From the NCBI RefSeq assembly GCF_001659725.1, contig NZ_CP015922.1:124001-188000 (forward strand): DNA of 64,000 nt, written 5' to 3'. Each line of letters starts with the position of its first letter. The first letter of the stretch is position 1. Origin of the DNA: Polynucleobacter wuianus (GTDB lineage: Bacteria; Pseudomonadota; Gammaproteobacteria; Burkholderiales; Burkholderiaceae). Shown piece after piece: positions 8,939-18,162 of the stretch. The position numbers and the translations under genes were made by a program. Below the pieces are notes generated by a model. The model saw nothing but the letters and a program-made list of their open reading frames with translations. It searched no databases and had not been told where the DNA came from.

Positions 8939-10255
8939 CTAATGGTCTTCTGGTTTTGAATGTGAAGCGAAAAGTTTTGGTAATAGCTTGATCAAGGCGT
9001 CACGCTCAGCACCATTTGAATGTTGCAGCGCATGGAGTGATCCATGCAAAAACTTATTAGTTAAACCTTGTGCCATGGCATTGAGCACTTCTTGTGGATC
9101 ATCACCACGCATTAAGCGCTTCATGGCACGTTCTAGTTCAAGCTGTCTTAAGTGCTCACCTTGTTGCTGAATGTCCTGAATTAAAGGCACCGCATTACGA
9201 CCTTGCATCCAATGCATAAAGTTGCCAACGCGATCTTCAATAATGGCTTCTGCTTGGCTTACGGCTGCTTGACGCAAATTTGTACCCGTTTGAATCATGA
9301 CTCCTAGGTCATCAACGGTATAGAGATATACGTCATCCAATCTAGAAATTTCTGGCTCAAAGTCGCGTGGTACCGCTAGATCAATCATCACCATAGGCTT
9401 ATGGCGACGTTGTTTTAGGGCGCTCTCCACCATGCCTAAACCAATGATGGGTAATGAAGATGCAGTGCTGGAAATAACAATATCAAACTCGTGCAGGCGA
9501 CCTGGAAGTTCAGATAACTTAAATGACTCCGCTTGGATATCTTGCGAAGCAATTGAGTTGGCCAATTCTTGCCCACGCTCAATCGTACGATTTGCGATGG
9601 CTACGTTTTTGGGTTTGCGAGCAACAAAATGTGTTGCACACAAGGTGATCATTTCACCTGCGCCAATAAATAGAATTTTCTGATCAGAAATTTTTTCAAA
9701 AATGCGCTCAGAGAGTCGCACAGATGCAGCAGCCATTGAAATTGAGTGTGCGCCAATCTCTGTAGAGCCGCGAACTTCTTTTGCAACGGCAAATGTTTTT
9801 TGAAACAATTGATTGAGATAAGTTCCCAAAACACCAGCATCATTTGCGGTCCGAACTGCATCTTTCATCTGGCCCAAAATTTGGGTTTCACCAATTACCA
9901 TTGAATCTAGGCCGCAAGCCACTCTGAAAGCATGGCGAACGGCATCTGATTGCGGGAGAGAGTAAATATGGGGCTCAAGGCTACTTGGGGCGAGCTGTTG
10001 GGTTTTTGCTAACCAGTCAAAAGTCGCTTCATGAAGAATCCCAGCAGCGTTTGCATCATTTGCGGCGCAGTAGACTTCTGTTCGGTTACAAGTTGACAAG
10101 ATGGTGGCTTCAGGCAGGCCAGATTGATTCGCCCCCAACAAATGCTGGCGGAGATCATGCAACGCTTCTTGAAGAAATTCAGGATCAAAGGCGACCTTTT
10201 CCCGAATGGCGACCGGCGCTGTGTGATGATTGATGCCGAGTGTCAACAACTTCAT
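8939..10255 (-). CDS. hemA: Glutamyl-tRNA reductase
   Basis: A 438-residue NADPH-dependent enzyme that makes glutamate-1-semialdehyde from glutamyl-tRNA, the first committed step of C5-pathway haem synthesis. The N-terminus [18 protein letters not shown] is the family signature; the nucleophilic cysteine is C56 in [10 protein letters not shown]. The Rossmann domain carries LFIGAGEM (about 194-201), and the C-terminal dimerisation helices are complete. It heads hemA-prfA-prmC on the minus strand, as in other Burkholderiales. The start at 10255 gives the canonical MKLLTLG opening. Confidence 0.97.
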   Translation of the reverse strand: MKLLTLGINHHTAPVAIREKVAFDPEFLQEALHDLRQHLLGANQSGLPEATILSTCNRTEVYCAANDANAAGILHEATFDWLAKTQQLAPSSLEPHIYSLPQSDAVRHAFRVACGLDSMVIGETQILGQMKDAVRTANDAGVLGTYLNQLFQKTFAVAKEVRGSTEIGAHSISMAAASVRLSERIFEKISDQKILFIGAGEMITLCATHFVARKPKNVAIANRTIERGQELANSIASQDIQAESFKLSELPGRLHEFDIVISSTASSLPIIGLGMVESALKQRRHKPMVMIDLAVPRDFEPEISRLDDVYLYTVDDLGVMIQTGTNLRQAAVSQAEAIIEDRVGNFMHWMQGRNAVPLIQDIQQQGEHLRQLELERAMKRLMRGDDPQEVLNAMAQGLTNKFLHGSLHALQHSNGAERDALIKLLPKLFASHSKPEDH

Positions 10256-10298
10256 AATGGTGATTATAGATTTGATGGCTCAATTAATGGGGGTAAGA

Positions 10299-10553
10299 AT
10301 GGGGTTTTTGGCTTTTCTGCTGATTGGGGGCGTATCCGGGGCCTGTACCTGGATTTTTTACCCTAAGCGATCTCATGATTCAAATACCCGCGGATTTTTT
10401 ATAGCGACAGCTCTAGGTTTCATCGCTGCAGCCGGGAGCTCCTTTTTGGGTCAATACACTGGGGTTTTTCAATCCGGCCAAATGCTAGAGTGGGCTAGTT
10501 CCATTTTGGCGTCTTGCGCCTTAGGATGGGTTTATACCGCTTTAGCTAAATAG
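10299..10553 (+). CDS. Small membrane protein, GlsB/YeaQ/YmgE-like
   Basis: Starting at ATG 10299 this is 84 residues with three hydrophobic stretches and glycine-rich turns (LIGGVSGACTWIFYP near the start, ATALGFIAAAGSSFLGQYTG in the middle, ASSILASCALGWVYTALAK at the end). The layout resembles the transglycosylase-associated/GlsB family of stress-linked inner-membrane proteins, but the fit is only by pattern. The GGGGG at 10289-10293, 5 nt upstream, favours this start; in-frame ATGs at 10230, 10257, 10275 and 10287 are alternatives, and the first two would overlap or abut divergent hemA. The 3' end overlaps the ung stop by 12 bp, tail to tail. Confidence 0.7.
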   Translation: MGFLAFLLIGGVSGACTWIFYPKRSHDSNTRGFFIATALGFIAAAGSSFLGQYTGVFQSGQMLEWASSILASCALGWVYTALAK

Positions 10554-11321
10554 GTTGGCTTGCGACCCTTTGCTTGAGGTCTTCTCAGAAGTGTTGATCC
10601 ATTGAATCGGTTTAAGACCATGCCCTATCAACCAGTTATTTGCTTGAGTGAAGTGTTTGCAACTTCCAGTACCGCCTGGTTCTAAAAAAGGCTTAGCAGT
10701 TTTATAGACACCCAGACCTGACGGATGTGACGATTGCAAAATCAATGGATCTTTGCCAGTTTCGATGAGTGGTAATTTGGACTGTGCATGTCCGCCCCAA
10801 AGCATCCAAATTAAAGAGGGTTTCTTCATTGCTAGCGCAAAAATTAAACGATCAATCAAATTTTTCCAGCCTAAATTCGTATGACTACCAGCTTCACCCA
10901 ATTTAACGCTCAGAGCGGTGTTGAGTAGTAGCACTCCTTGTTTGGCCCAGTGATGTAAGTCGCCGCTTGGAAGAGCACCAAAACCCTCAAGAGCTAGAGC
11001 TTTGCTGATATTGCGAAGTGAGCTTGGAAACTCGCGAGAGTTTGTTGGAATATTTGCTGGAATGGAAAATGCAAGACCTTGTGCCAGTCCGGGTGAGTGA
11101 TAAGGATCTTGTCCAAGTATGACTACTTTTACTGAGTCAACCGGCGTTAAAGCGAGTGCTTTAAAAAAATTTTGTGGTTCAGGTCGAACACTCGTAAAGT
11201 CGTTATCGAGGACCGCTTGAATATTGCACTCTAATTCAATCCAAGCAGAAGACTCAAAGTAATCACCTAAAAGCTCGCGCCAATCCTTTGGGATATCGTC
11301 TTTTGAAAAAGAAGGCATCAA
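10542..11321 (-). CDS. ung: Uracil-DNA glycosylase
   Basis: A 259-residue family 1 uracil-DNA glycosylase that removes uracil from DNA to start base excision repair. GQDPYH at 70-75 is the water-activating motif (catalytic D72), and SSHPSGLGVY near residue 195-204 holds the catalytic histidine of the HPSxL loop; LLLNTAL in the middle is the uracil-binding strand. The last residues (about 240-259) are a poorly conserved charged tail. It ends 12 bp inside the convergent small membrane-protein gene and starts 1 bp from the upstream M61 peptidase stop, so it is likely translated from the same message. Confidence 0.96.
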   Translation of the reverse strand: MMPSFSKDDIPKDWRELLGDYFESSAWIELECNIQAVLDNDFTSVRPEPQNFFKALALTPVDSVKVVILGQDPYHSPGLAQGLAFSIPANIPTNSREFPSSLRNISKALALEGFGALPSGDLHHWAKQGVLLLNTALSVKLGEAGSHTNLGWKNLIDRLIFALAMKKPSLIWMLWGGHAQSKLPLIETGKDPLILQSSHPSGLGVYKTAKPFLEPGGTGSCKHFTQANNWLIGHGLKPIQWINTSEKTSSKGSQANLFS

Positions 11322-11322
11322 A

Positions 11323-13110
11323 TTATTTGGAGTTGGTTATTGCTGGAATGAGTTCGTATTGTGCGGGCAATTGAGAGGGCGCTAAAGTTAAAAAGCGTTC
11401 ATGCTCAAGATCATCGCGATAGAACGATAAGTTAAGCCCCTGATTCTCTGAAAGGCTACTGAGTACCTTGTCTAGGCGGGCGCTAGTAATGCGTTGACCA
11501 TTGATGCTGGCTAATAAGTCTCCAGGAGCCAAGCCTGCAGATTGCGCAGCTCCACCGTCTAAAACATGCGTTACCTTAAGCCAGCCATTTGAATCTGTAT
11601 GGCGCATTCCAAGTTGCAACTTGATTCTCTCTAGATTCGTCTGCGTTTTTGTTTTTACTGAGATGAGTTTTGAGGTAATCCACTTTTGTAGTGGGATATC
11701 TTCAGTGCCAAAAATATAGCGAGACTTGATCTCATTCCAAGAATTAATAAATCCCTGGCCCAGCAACTCAAAAATTAATTCATCCAAGCCATTCTCAGAA
11801 ATACCATCAAGCGTGGCACCATGTTTTTGCCAAATCAAGCGCATGAGGTCGTCTAAAGACTTTTTATCCCTAGAGAATGCGCGTATCTGCAAATCTAAGC
11901 CTAGGGCTAGCAGCGCGCCTTTACCGTAGTAACTCACAACGATATTAGGTGTGTTTTCATCGGCTTGGTAATACTTTGTCCAGGCATCAAACGAGCTATC
12001 TGCCAAACTTTGTTTGAATCTTCCCGGCCCACGTAAGACCCCATTCCAATTGTCGGCTACGAGTTTTAAATAAGTATTGAGATCAATTCTTTTGCTGCGG
12101 AATAATTGCAGATCATCGTAGTAACTTGTAAAGCCCTCAAACAACCAAAGTAGGCTTGTGTAATTTCGGTTGCCAAGAGCATAAGGCTGAAAAGCTTTTG
12201 GTTGGATGCGCTTGACTAACCAGGCGTGGAAATACTCATGACTGCATAAGCCTAAAAATTCCCGATAGCTTGCTTCGTCTAAAGGATTATTTTTTTGCGG
12301 GATTTGATCTCGACGACAAAGAAGTGCAGTGCTGTTGCGGTGTTCAAGACCGCCATAACCATTCAGAACGCCATTTACTAAAAACAAATAATTAGTAAAT
12401 GGCGACCTTTTTGTTTTGGGCTCAAAAAGATTGATGGTGGAGGAGCAAATTGCCTGTAAGTCGCTAGCTAGACGTGCAGCGTCAATTGGATGTATGCAGC
12501 CCTGAATGGCCATGCTGTGAGAGGTATTATTTGATTTCCACTGCACCATCTGGAACTCACCCATAGCTACTGGATGGTCAATTAAGTCATCGTAATTTTG
12601 GGCAAGATAAAACCCAAAACCGCGCCCATCAGTTTTTGCTGCCCTCAAACCAGTCTGTACAGTCCAATGCTCAGCATATGCTCCGTCTGGAGAGGTTATA
12701 GCTAAAGAGCAGGGGATATTTTCTTGTCCCTTTACCGCAAGGCAAAGACTCGTCGGATTGAAAAATGCACGCTCCGTGTCTAAATAGGCTGCGCGAACAG
12801 AGTTATCGAAGGCGTAAACCGTTGTTAGGATATTTACAGAACCATTTACTCTGGGTAGAAGCCACTGATCATTATCAATGCGCTCTAAGACAAGTTTTTT
12901 CTTTGTCCCATGAGCGGTGAATGCTTCAATTGTTTCAATATGTTTTGAGAAGTCACGAATCAAATAGCTACCAGGTATCCAAGCAGGCATCTGCACAATC
13001 TGCCCATCAGGATTGGGATTGGCAATATGCAGTTTTACTTGAAAACGATGACCATGAAGGTCTGCAGGCCATACGGTGTACTGGATTTCTGGCAGATCAG
13101 TTTTATTCAT
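11323..13110 (-). CDS. M61 family peptidase (glycyl aminopeptidase-like) with PDZ domain
   Basis: A 595-residue protein. HEYFHAW at 291-297 is the HExxH zinc motif of clan MA, and the E-G-F-T-S-Y-Y-D sequence about 30 residues later supplies the third ligand region. The N-terminal half is beta-rich, as in M61 enzymes, and a PDZ domain spans roughly 495-575 (GAAQSAGLAPGDLLASINGQ). No signal peptide is visible, so a cytoplasmic location is likely. The characterised homologue from Sphingomonas is a glycyl aminopeptidase; the in-vivo substrate here is unknown. It lies between dsbC (14 bp upstream) and ung (1 bp downstream) on one strand. Confidence 0.9.
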   Translation of the reverse strand: MNKTDLPEIQYTVWPADLHGHRFQVKLHIANPNPDGQIVQMPAWIPGSYLIRDFSKHIETIEAFTAHGTKKKLVLERIDNDQWLLPRVNGSVNILTTVYAFDNSVRAAYLDTERAFFNPTSLCLAVKGQENIPCSLAITSPDGAYAEHWTVQTGLRAAKTDGRGFGFYLAQNYDDLIDHPVAMGEFQMVQWKSNNTSHSMAIQGCIHPIDAARLASDLQAICSSTINLFEPKTKRSPFTNYLFLVNGVLNGYGGLEHRNSTALLCRRDQIPQKNNPLDEASYREFLGLCSHEYFHAWLVKRIQPKAFQPYALGNRNYTSLLWLFEGFTSYYDDLQLFRSKRIDLNTYLKLVADNWNGVLRGPGRFKQSLADSSFDAWTKYYQADENTPNIVVSYYGKGALLALGLDLQIRAFSRDKKSLDDLMRLIWQKHGATLDGISENGLDELIFELLGQGFINSWNEIKSRYIFGTEDIPLQKWITSKLISVKTKTQTNLERIKLQLGMRHTDSNGWLKVTHVLDGGAAQSAGLAPGDLLASINGQRITSARLDKVLSSLSENQGLNLSFYRDDLEHERFLTLAPSQLPAQYELIPAITNSK

Positions 13111-13124
13111 ATTTCTTCAACTAT

Positions 13125-13859
13125 TTATTTCAGAGAAGCAAATTTCTTTTCAATATCGGTAACTTGGACTGCGCCAGGAAAGCGGCTGCCATCAGTAAAA
13201 AATAGTGTTGGAGTACCAGTAATCCCATAGGTCTTTGCAAAAGTCAGATTTTTATCTAATGGGTTGCTGCAATCAGATTTGCCGCTAGGAGCAACTCCAT
13301 TGACCATCCAGTCTATATAAGTCTTGTTAGGATCTGCAGAGCACCAAATTTGCTTTGCTTTTTGTATGGAGTCAGCCGAGAGAATGGGAATCAGATAGGT
13401 ATAGATTGTGACATTGTCTAACTGCTGCAGTGATTTCTCGAGACGCTTGCAGTAGCCACAATTTGGATCAGAAAAAATAGCTAATTGACGAGTGCCATTG
13501 CCGCGCACAGTCTTAAACGCATTAGCTGAATTGAGGTCTGTCCATTTAATTCGATTTAAATCAGCCTGTCTTTGTTCTGTAATGTTTTTACCAGATGTAA
13601 GTTCAATGATCTCACCCTGAATTAAATACTTCGCGCTAGCGTCGGTATAAAAAATATCATTGCCTACTAGTACCTCATATAGTCCTGACACAGGAGCGGG
13701 TGTGACACTTCGCACTTTTGCATTAGTGCCCAGCTTTTTCTGGATCTCAGTTTTGATTTGCTGATCTGCTTGCGCTTGAGTGGATCCAGAAAATATGAGG
13801 CTAGCGCAAACAAGTGCAAGTGTAGATAAAGTAACGGATAAAAGTTTAGTCAAAATCAA
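13125..13859 (-). CDS. dsbC: Periplasmic thiol:disulfide isomerase DsbC
   Basis: A 244-residue protein with an N-terminal signal peptide (hydrophobic about 5-22, then SGSTQAQA, cleavage expected near residue 31). A small N-terminal dimerisation domain precedes a thioredoxin fold with CGYC at 134-137 in SDPNCGYCKRLE and a cis-proline in GTPTLFF near residue 215. A second cysteine pair (C173 and C197 region) matches the structural disulfide of DsbC. It reshuffles wrong disulfides in the periplasm and is kept reduced by DsbD, not seen here. It overlaps the upstream hydroxylase gene by 14 bp. Confidence 0.92.
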   Translation of the reverse strand: MILTKLLSVTLSTLALVCASLIFSGSTQAQADQQIKTEIQKKLGTNAKVRSVTPAPVSGLYEVLVGNDIFYTDASAKYLIQGEIIELTSGKNITEQRQADLNRIKWTDLNSANAFKTVRGNGTRQLAIFSDPNCGYCKRLEKSLQQLDNVTIYTYLIPILSADSIQKAKQIWCSADPNKTYIDWMVNGVAPSGKSDCSNPLDKNLTFAKTYGITGTPTLFFTDGSRFPGAVQVTDIEKKFASLK

Positions 13860-15120
13860 TTTCCCCTAACGCTCTTTCGATGAGGCGCTGTTTAATGAAG
13901 TGACTTTTGTTCACCAACCCAAGTCCCCAATTACGTAACTGCTTTTCTGTGCCACTGGTACCAGAAAATAATTTCTTTAGCTTGTCGGTAACCCATAAGA
14001 GCGCACTAGTATCGCCTTGTCGTTGGCGTTCATAGCGGCGTAGTAAGGTTAGATCGCTTAATGAGCGGAATGCTTCACGCTTGCTATAAATATTGAGCAA
14101 TACGGCGACATCTCGCAAACCCAAGTTCAGCCCTTGCCCTGCCAAGGGGTGCATCACATGAGCTGCGTCACCTATCAGTACTACTTTGGGGTCAGATTCT
14201 GGGCCAATAAAACGCGCCGCCCTCATTTTTCTTAATGGAAATGCGGCAGGATTGGAGTTTAGAGTGAGATCACCTAGTTGTTTTGTAATCGCGCCATTGG
14301 CAACTGATGCGAAACGATCTAACCATTGGGATTGATTGAGTTGCAATAATTCTGCGGCATGTTCTGGTGATGTCGACCATACCATCGACACTTGCTTATT
14401 TGGTAGGGGCAACATGGCAACAATGTCACCGCCTGGTAGAAACCACTGGAAAGCAGTCTCAAGATGAGGGTAAGTACAAGTCCAGTTTGCTACCACAGCA
14501 CTTTGCGCATAACTTTCTTCACTGGCTGCAATGCCAATTTCTGAGCGAATGGGAGAATTTGCACCATCAGCTGCAATCACGAGTTGTGCGCGAATGATGC
14601 CGCCATTTTTTAAATGTAGCGAACCCCCCTCTTCATCAACCTCAATTTTTTCTACAACATCTGCTATGCGCTCTAACTTATTCTGAAAGCGTGATGCCTG
14701 GTCAAGGGTGTGCTCAATCAAATTGGCTTCACCAATCCATGCCAATTGAGGTGTGCCTGCCTCAAATGCAGACAGATGAAGTTGATCATTCTTTTCGCCG
14801 CGATCACCATAGATACGCATATCGCGTACGGCTTGTAAACGAGTGTGATCTAGCGCATCCCAAATTTGGAGATGGGCTAGCAATTTTTGGGTGCTTGGTG
14901 AAAAAGCGTAAATTCTTTGACCCCATTGATCACCATGCGGGCTTGGGACCGCTTGGCCTAAATCAGGGGCGATTTCTAAGGTTTGTAGCCCGAGTTGAGC
15001 CATACCCAGGGCGCAAGCCTTGCCAGCAATGCCTCCGCCCACTACAACTACATCAACAGAGCGAATTTGTGAGGAATTAGTAGGTTTTTTGGCTAAATGA
15101 TTTTGGTGAACTTCTGACAT
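13846..15120 (-). CDS. FAD-dependent UbiH/UbiF/COQ6-family hydroxylase
   Basis: A 424-residue class A flavin monooxygenase. VVVVGGGIAGKA at about 24-35 is the FAD-binding GxGxxG strand; GDAAHVMHPLAGQGLNLGL (about 317-335) is the second FAD/ribityl signature with the GD motif. The family hydroxylates ubiquinone ring positions. Which carbon this one acts on cannot be read from the sequence; since a Coq7-type enzyme for C6 is present at 30188, this enzyme more likely serves C5 or C1. The start 15120 is divergent from ychF with only 40 bp between, and the 3' end overlaps dsbC. Confidence 0.85.
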   Translation of the reverse strand: MSEVHQNHLAKKPTNSSQIRSVDVVVVGGGIAGKACALGMAQLGLQTLEIAPDLGQAVPSPHGDQWGQRIYAFSPSTQKLLAHLQIWDALDHTRLQAVRDMRIYGDRGEKNDQLHLSAFEAGTPQLAWIGEANLIEHTLDQASRFQNKLERIADVVEKIEVDEEGGSLHLKNGGIIRAQLVIAADGANSPIRSEIGIAASEESYAQSAVVANWTCTYPHLETAFQWFLPGGDIVAMLPLPNKQVSMVWSTSPEHAAELLQLNQSQWLDRFASVANGAITKQLGDLTLNSNPAAFPLRKMRAARFIGPESDPKVVLIGDAAHVMHPLAGQGLNLGLRDVAVLLNIYSKREAFRSLSDLTLLRRYERQRQGDTSALLWVTDKLKKLFSGTSGTEKQLRNWGLGLVNKSHFIKQRLIERALGEIDFD

Positions 15121-15123
15121 AAC

Positions 15124-15154
15124 TTGATGATATCGAAACTAGCCCCTTTACAAT
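15124..15154 (+). promoter_or_regulatory. Candidate sigma70-like promoter of ychF, possibly leaderless
   Basis: The 40 bp between the divergent starts contains TACAAT at 15149-15154 (5 of 6 matches to TATAAT) with a weak TTGATG at 15124-15129, 19 bp apart. Transcription would begin about 7 bp downstream, at or next to the ychF ATG (15161), implying a very short or absent leader. Seen by eye; spacing is not ideal. Confidence 0.35.
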
Positions 15155-15160
15155 AAGGCC

Positions 15161-16255
15161 ATGTCTTTGAAATGTGGCATCGTCGGCCTGCCTAACGTCG
15201 GCAAATCTACCCTCTTTAATGCGCTTACCAAAGCTGGAATCGCAGCGGAAAATTACCCTTTCTGCACGATTGAGCCCAATGTAGGCGTGGTTGAGGTTCC
15301 TGACCCCCGTCTAGCGGCTTTGGCTGAGATCGTGAAGCCTGAGCGCATCCTGCCTGCTGCAGTCGAGTTTGTGGATATCGCAGGCCTTGTGGCTGGCGCC
15401 TCAAAAGGGGAGGGCCTCGGAAATCAATTCTTAGCCAATATTCGGGAAACAGACGCTATCACCCATGTGGTGCGCTGTTTTGAGGATCCCAATGTGATCC
15501 ACGTTGCAGGCAAGATCGATCCAATTGCTGATATTGGTGTAATTGACACTGAGTTGGCCTTATCTGACTTAGCGACTGTTGAGAAAACCCTCAATCGATC
15601 CAGTAAGGCCGCAAAGTCCGGCAACGATAAAGAGGCTGCAGCCTTGGTTGCAGTGCTTACAAAAGTTCAGGCGCATTTGGATTCTGCCCTACCTGTTCGT
15701 AGCTTAGATTTAAGCGAGGACGAACAACTGTTAATTAAGCCGCTGTGCTTAATTACTGCCAAGCCTGCGATGTATGTAGCGAACGTTAAGGAAGATGGCT
15801 TTGAAAACAATCCTCATCTTGAGGCTGTTAAGCAGCATGCTGCCCAAGAAAAGGCCCCTGTAGTTGCTGTGTGCGCAGCGATCGAAGCTGAAATTGCTGA
15901 TTTAGACGATGCTGATAAATCCGAGTTCTTGGCTGACTTAGGAATGGACGAGCCAGGCTTGGACCGTGTTATCCGTGCCGGCTATGCTTTGCTGGGCTTA
16001 CATACTTACTTCACAGCAGGCGTTAAGGAAGTACGTGCGTGGACAATCCATCAAGGTGATACTGCTCCACAAGCTGCCGGTGTGATTCATACGGATTTTG
16101 AGCGCGGTTTTATTCGTGCGCAAACCATCTCCTATGACGACTTTATCCAATTTAAGGGCGAGTCAGGTGCGAAAGAGGCCGGCAAGATGCGCGCTGAGGG
16201 TAAAGAATATGTTGTAAAGGATGGGGATGTCTTGAACTTCTTGTTCAACGTTTAA
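15161..16255 (+). CDS. ychF: Ribosome-binding ATPase YchF
   Basis: A 364-residue Obg-family P-loop protein. GLPNVGKST at 8-16 is the G1 loop, [20 protein letters not shown] the G3/switch region, and the C-terminal TGS-like domain ends in [15 protein letters not shown], the family's usual terminus. Despite its GTPase fold YchF prefers ATP, binds the ribosome and is linked to oxidative-stress control in E. coli. Family length is normal (about 363). It is a single-gene unit: divergent from the UbiH-type gene upstream and closed by a hairpin terminator downstream at 16274-16300. Confidence 0.97.
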   Translation: MSLKCGIVGLPNVGKSTLFNALTKAGIAAENYPFCTIEPNVGVVEVPDPRLAALAEIVKPERILPAAVEFVDIAGLVAGASKGEGLGNQFLANIRETDAITHVVRCFEDPNVIHVAGKIDPIADIGVIDTELALSDLATVEKTLNRSSKAAKSGNDKEAAALVAVLTKVQAHLDSALPVRSLDLSEDEQLLIKPLCLITAKPAMYVANVKEDGFENNPHLEAVKQHAAQEKAPVVAVCAAIEAEIADLDDADKSEFLADLGMDEPGLDRVIRAGYALLGLHTYFTAGVKEVRAWTIHQGDTAPQAAGVIHTDFERGFIRAQTISYDDFIQFKGESGAKEAGKMRAEGKEYVVKDGDVLNFLFNV

Positions 16256-16273
16256 TTCACTTGAGATCTAAAC

Positions 16274-16300
16274 AAAAAAGCCCTGATTTCAGGACTTTTT
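16274..16300 (+). terminator. Intrinsic terminator of ychF
   Basis: An A-run, then AGCCCTGA-TT-TCAGGACT (16279-16296), then a T-run to 16300. The 8-bp stem has one C/A mismatch. It starts 18 bp after the ychF stop. The A-run before the stem could also serve as a T-run for the convergent regulator gene, making it bidirectional. Confidence 0.8.
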
Positions 16301-16325
16301 AATGGTGATGTCAGTCACAAAATGC

Positions 16326-16676
16326 CTATGCTGATCGAACAGCCTTCTCTAAGCATCTTGAGATCTCTTCGTAGCGCTTGATTGCTGCTTTGGTAGGCAA
16401 CACTTCTTTTTTGCGACCATCTTCATTGGCTACCATCTTGATATAGCCCATAGCACTCAGATTTTTCAGGCGACTATGCAAAGTGGCTTGTGAACCTAGA
16501 TCAGCCATGGAAATGAGGTCTCCCACTAATATCGGCTGTTTAGCGTGCGCGGAAGTAACAATTTTGTCCAAAAGACTTTCTTCAATAGCATCAAGCTTTT
16601 TGCCAGGGTTGATACGATCAAGAGCATCGATCAGGTTTAAGAAACGAAGATAGGGTGATTGCTTGGTATTGGACAT
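16326..16676 (-). CDS. MarR-like winged-helix transcriptional regulator
   Basis: Read from ATG 16676 this is 116 residues. The frame extends to a TTG at 16751 (141 residues), but the ATG form begins with the more protein-like MSNTKQSPYLRFLNLIDALD. The middle has a helix-turn-helix pattern: PILVGDLISMADLGSQATLHSRLKNLSAMGYI, followed by the wing residues NEDGRKKEVLPT. This ISM-x-x-L-G-S-x-A-T-x-x-x-R-L-x-x-L order is typical of MarR-type DNA-binding domains. No ligand can be named. It is divergent from an interrupted membrane-protein gene, with about 100 bp and a palindrome between them. Confidence 0.75.
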   Translation of the reverse strand: MSNTKQSPYLRFLNLIDALDRINPGKKLDAIEESLLDKIVTSAHAKQPILVGDLISMADLGSQATLHSRLKNLSAMGYIKMVANEDGRKKEVLPTKAAIKRYEEISRCLEKAVRSA

Positions 16677-16746
16677 TGTTTGAGTAAAGACAAATAAAGG
16701 TATTGGCTGTTGAGCTAGCCCAATTTTACGCCTTGCTTCACGATTA

Positions 16747-16756
16747 CTCAATTGAG
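16747..16756. promoter_or_regulatory. Perfect 10-bp palindrome CTCAATTGAG between divergent genes
   Basis: A perfect inverted repeat 22 bp before the start of the membrane-protein gene and 71 bp before the regulator ATG. It could be the operator of the adjacent MarR-like protein. A 10-bp palindrome is weak evidence alone, as such sites also arise by chance. Confidence 0.25.
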
Positions 16757-16777
16757 ATGAGTTAATAAAATTGGTCT

Positions 16778-17347
16778 ATGCCTATGGTAGTGTCAAATTT
16801 CCCCTCACTTATGCGCACAGCCCTTCTTGGTTTTGTAATCAGCGCGATTTCCTATACCGCTCTGTTTTATATCAATTCCTGGCTCACTTCTGAGTTGATA
16901 TTTGGCGCAGGCGTCAATTGGATTTATTTGCCAGCTGGCTTACGCTTGTTTATAACTTTGATCTTTGGATTACCTGGCACTTTTGGAATTACATTCGCTT
17001 CGTTTCTCATTAGCTACTCTGGTGCTCTCACTAACGATTTAACAATTTGTATCGGCTTTGGTCTAGTCTTGGGTTTTGCGCCATGTCTTGCTAAAGTTTT
17101 TGTTTTCAGCAATATTCTGCTTGAGTCAGATTTAAGCAATCTAAGCCTCCAGAAACTGTTGATTTGTATTTTGATATAAGCGCTTCTGGGTACGGGTTTG
17201 TATCAGCTTTGGTATGCGTCACAAGGTCTTGAGAACACGGGAAACTTTAATCGCTTTTTAGTGATACTAATTGGCGATGTATTGGGATTGTCGCTACTGA
17301 TTTATTTGATTAAGAGTAGCTTAGATAGTTTAAAGCAGTTGAACTAA
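16778..17347 (+). pseudogene. MASE1-like integral membrane protein gene interrupted by one in-frame TAA
   Basis: From ATG 16778 the frame gives 133 residues and stops at TAA 17177-17179. The same frame then stays open for 55 more codons to TAA 17345-17347, continuing as ALLGTGLYQLWYASQG... and ending with a hydrophobic helix IGDVLGLSLLIYLIK. The full 189-position product has several membrane segments: one near 13-30, the NWIYLPAGLRL segment typical of MASE1-like sensors, and a final helix after the stop. The stop sits inside the hydrophobic stretch LLICILI-stop-ALLGTG, where a leucine TTA is one base from TAA. This looks like a recent nonsense mutation or a sequencing error. Divergent from the MarR-like regulator. 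Confidence 0.75.
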
Positions 17348-17348
17348 C

Positions 17349-18152
17349 TTAAGAAAACAGCTCACTGAGCGAGGCACCAGGATCTGCAGAGCGCATAAAT
17401 GCTTCACCTACTAAGAATGCATTGACGTGATTGTTACGCATCAACTCAACATCGGCACGACTTAAAATGCCAGATTCGGTTACGAGGATTTTATTTCTTG
17501 GAGCCGATGATAGTAAAGACAATGTTGTTTGCAATGTGACCTCAAATGTTTTGAGGTTGCGATTATTGATACCCAGTAGTGGAGTTTTTAATTCAAGAGC
17601 TTGATCCAGTTCGTCGCCGTTATGTACTTCTACCAAAACATCAAGACCTAACTCATGAGCGCAGGCTTCTAGCTCTTTCATCTGATTTAGCTCAAGGCAG
17701 GCCACGATGAGCAAAATGGCATCAGCACCAATAGCACGTGCTTCATAAATTTGATAAGGATCAACTATAAAGTCTTTACGTAAAACGGGAATGTTGCAAG
17801 CAGCTCGCGCTTCTTCAAGATAAGCATTGCAACCCTGAAAGTAATCAACGTCAGTTAGGACCGATAAACAGGCAGCGCCATGCTTTTCATAAGACTGGGC
17901 AATTTCTGATGGAATGAAAATCTCACGTAGTATTCCCTTGCTTGGGCTGGCTTTCTTAATTTCGGTAATAACGCCTGCTTTACCAGATGCAATCTTTTGT
18001 TCGATTGCGCGAATAAAGCCTCTAGGCTTTAATATCGCGTCTTGATTATTCGTCTGTGCTTTCTCACGTTGATTTGCGAGCGAAAGTTGTTTTAAATTGT
18101 GCGCAATCTCAATCTTTTTCGTTGCAATAATTTTTTCGAGAATATCGCTCAT
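17349..18152 (-). CDS. trpC: Indole-3-glycerol phosphate synthase
   Basis: A 267-residue (beta/alpha)8 enzyme converting CdRP to indole-3-glycerol phosphate, the fourth step of tryptophan synthesis. Key segments are [16 protein letters not shown] (catalytic lysine), [23 protein letters not shown] (second catalytic lysine), [14 protein letters not shown] and [15 protein letters not shown] 18152 was chosen because it gives the standard [13 protein letters not shown] opening and leaves 10 bp after the trpD stop; an in-frame ATG at 18194 would add 14 residues inside trpD. Monofunctional, without the TrpF fusion seen in enterics. It ends 1 bp from the interrupted membrane-protein gene. Confidence 0.96.
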   Translation of the reverse strand: MSDILEKIIATKKIEIAHNLKQLSLANQREKAQTNNQDAILKPRGFIRAIEQKIASGKAGVITEIKKASPSKGILREIFIPSEIAQSYEKHGAACLSVLTDVDYFQGCNAYLEEARAACNIPVLRKDFIVDPYQIYEARAIGADAILLIVACLELNQMKELEACAHELGLDVLVEVHNGDELDQALELKTPLLGINNRNLKTFEVTLQTTLSLLSSAPRNKILVTESGILSRADVELMRNNHVNAFLVGEAFMRSADPGASLSELFS

Positions 18153-18162
18153 GAATAGTAAT

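Noticed and set aside
10124..10366. Plus-strand frames overlapping the start of hemA
   Set aside because: They are antisense to hemA's N-terminal coding region; only the hydrophobic frame from about 10299 extends into free sequence.
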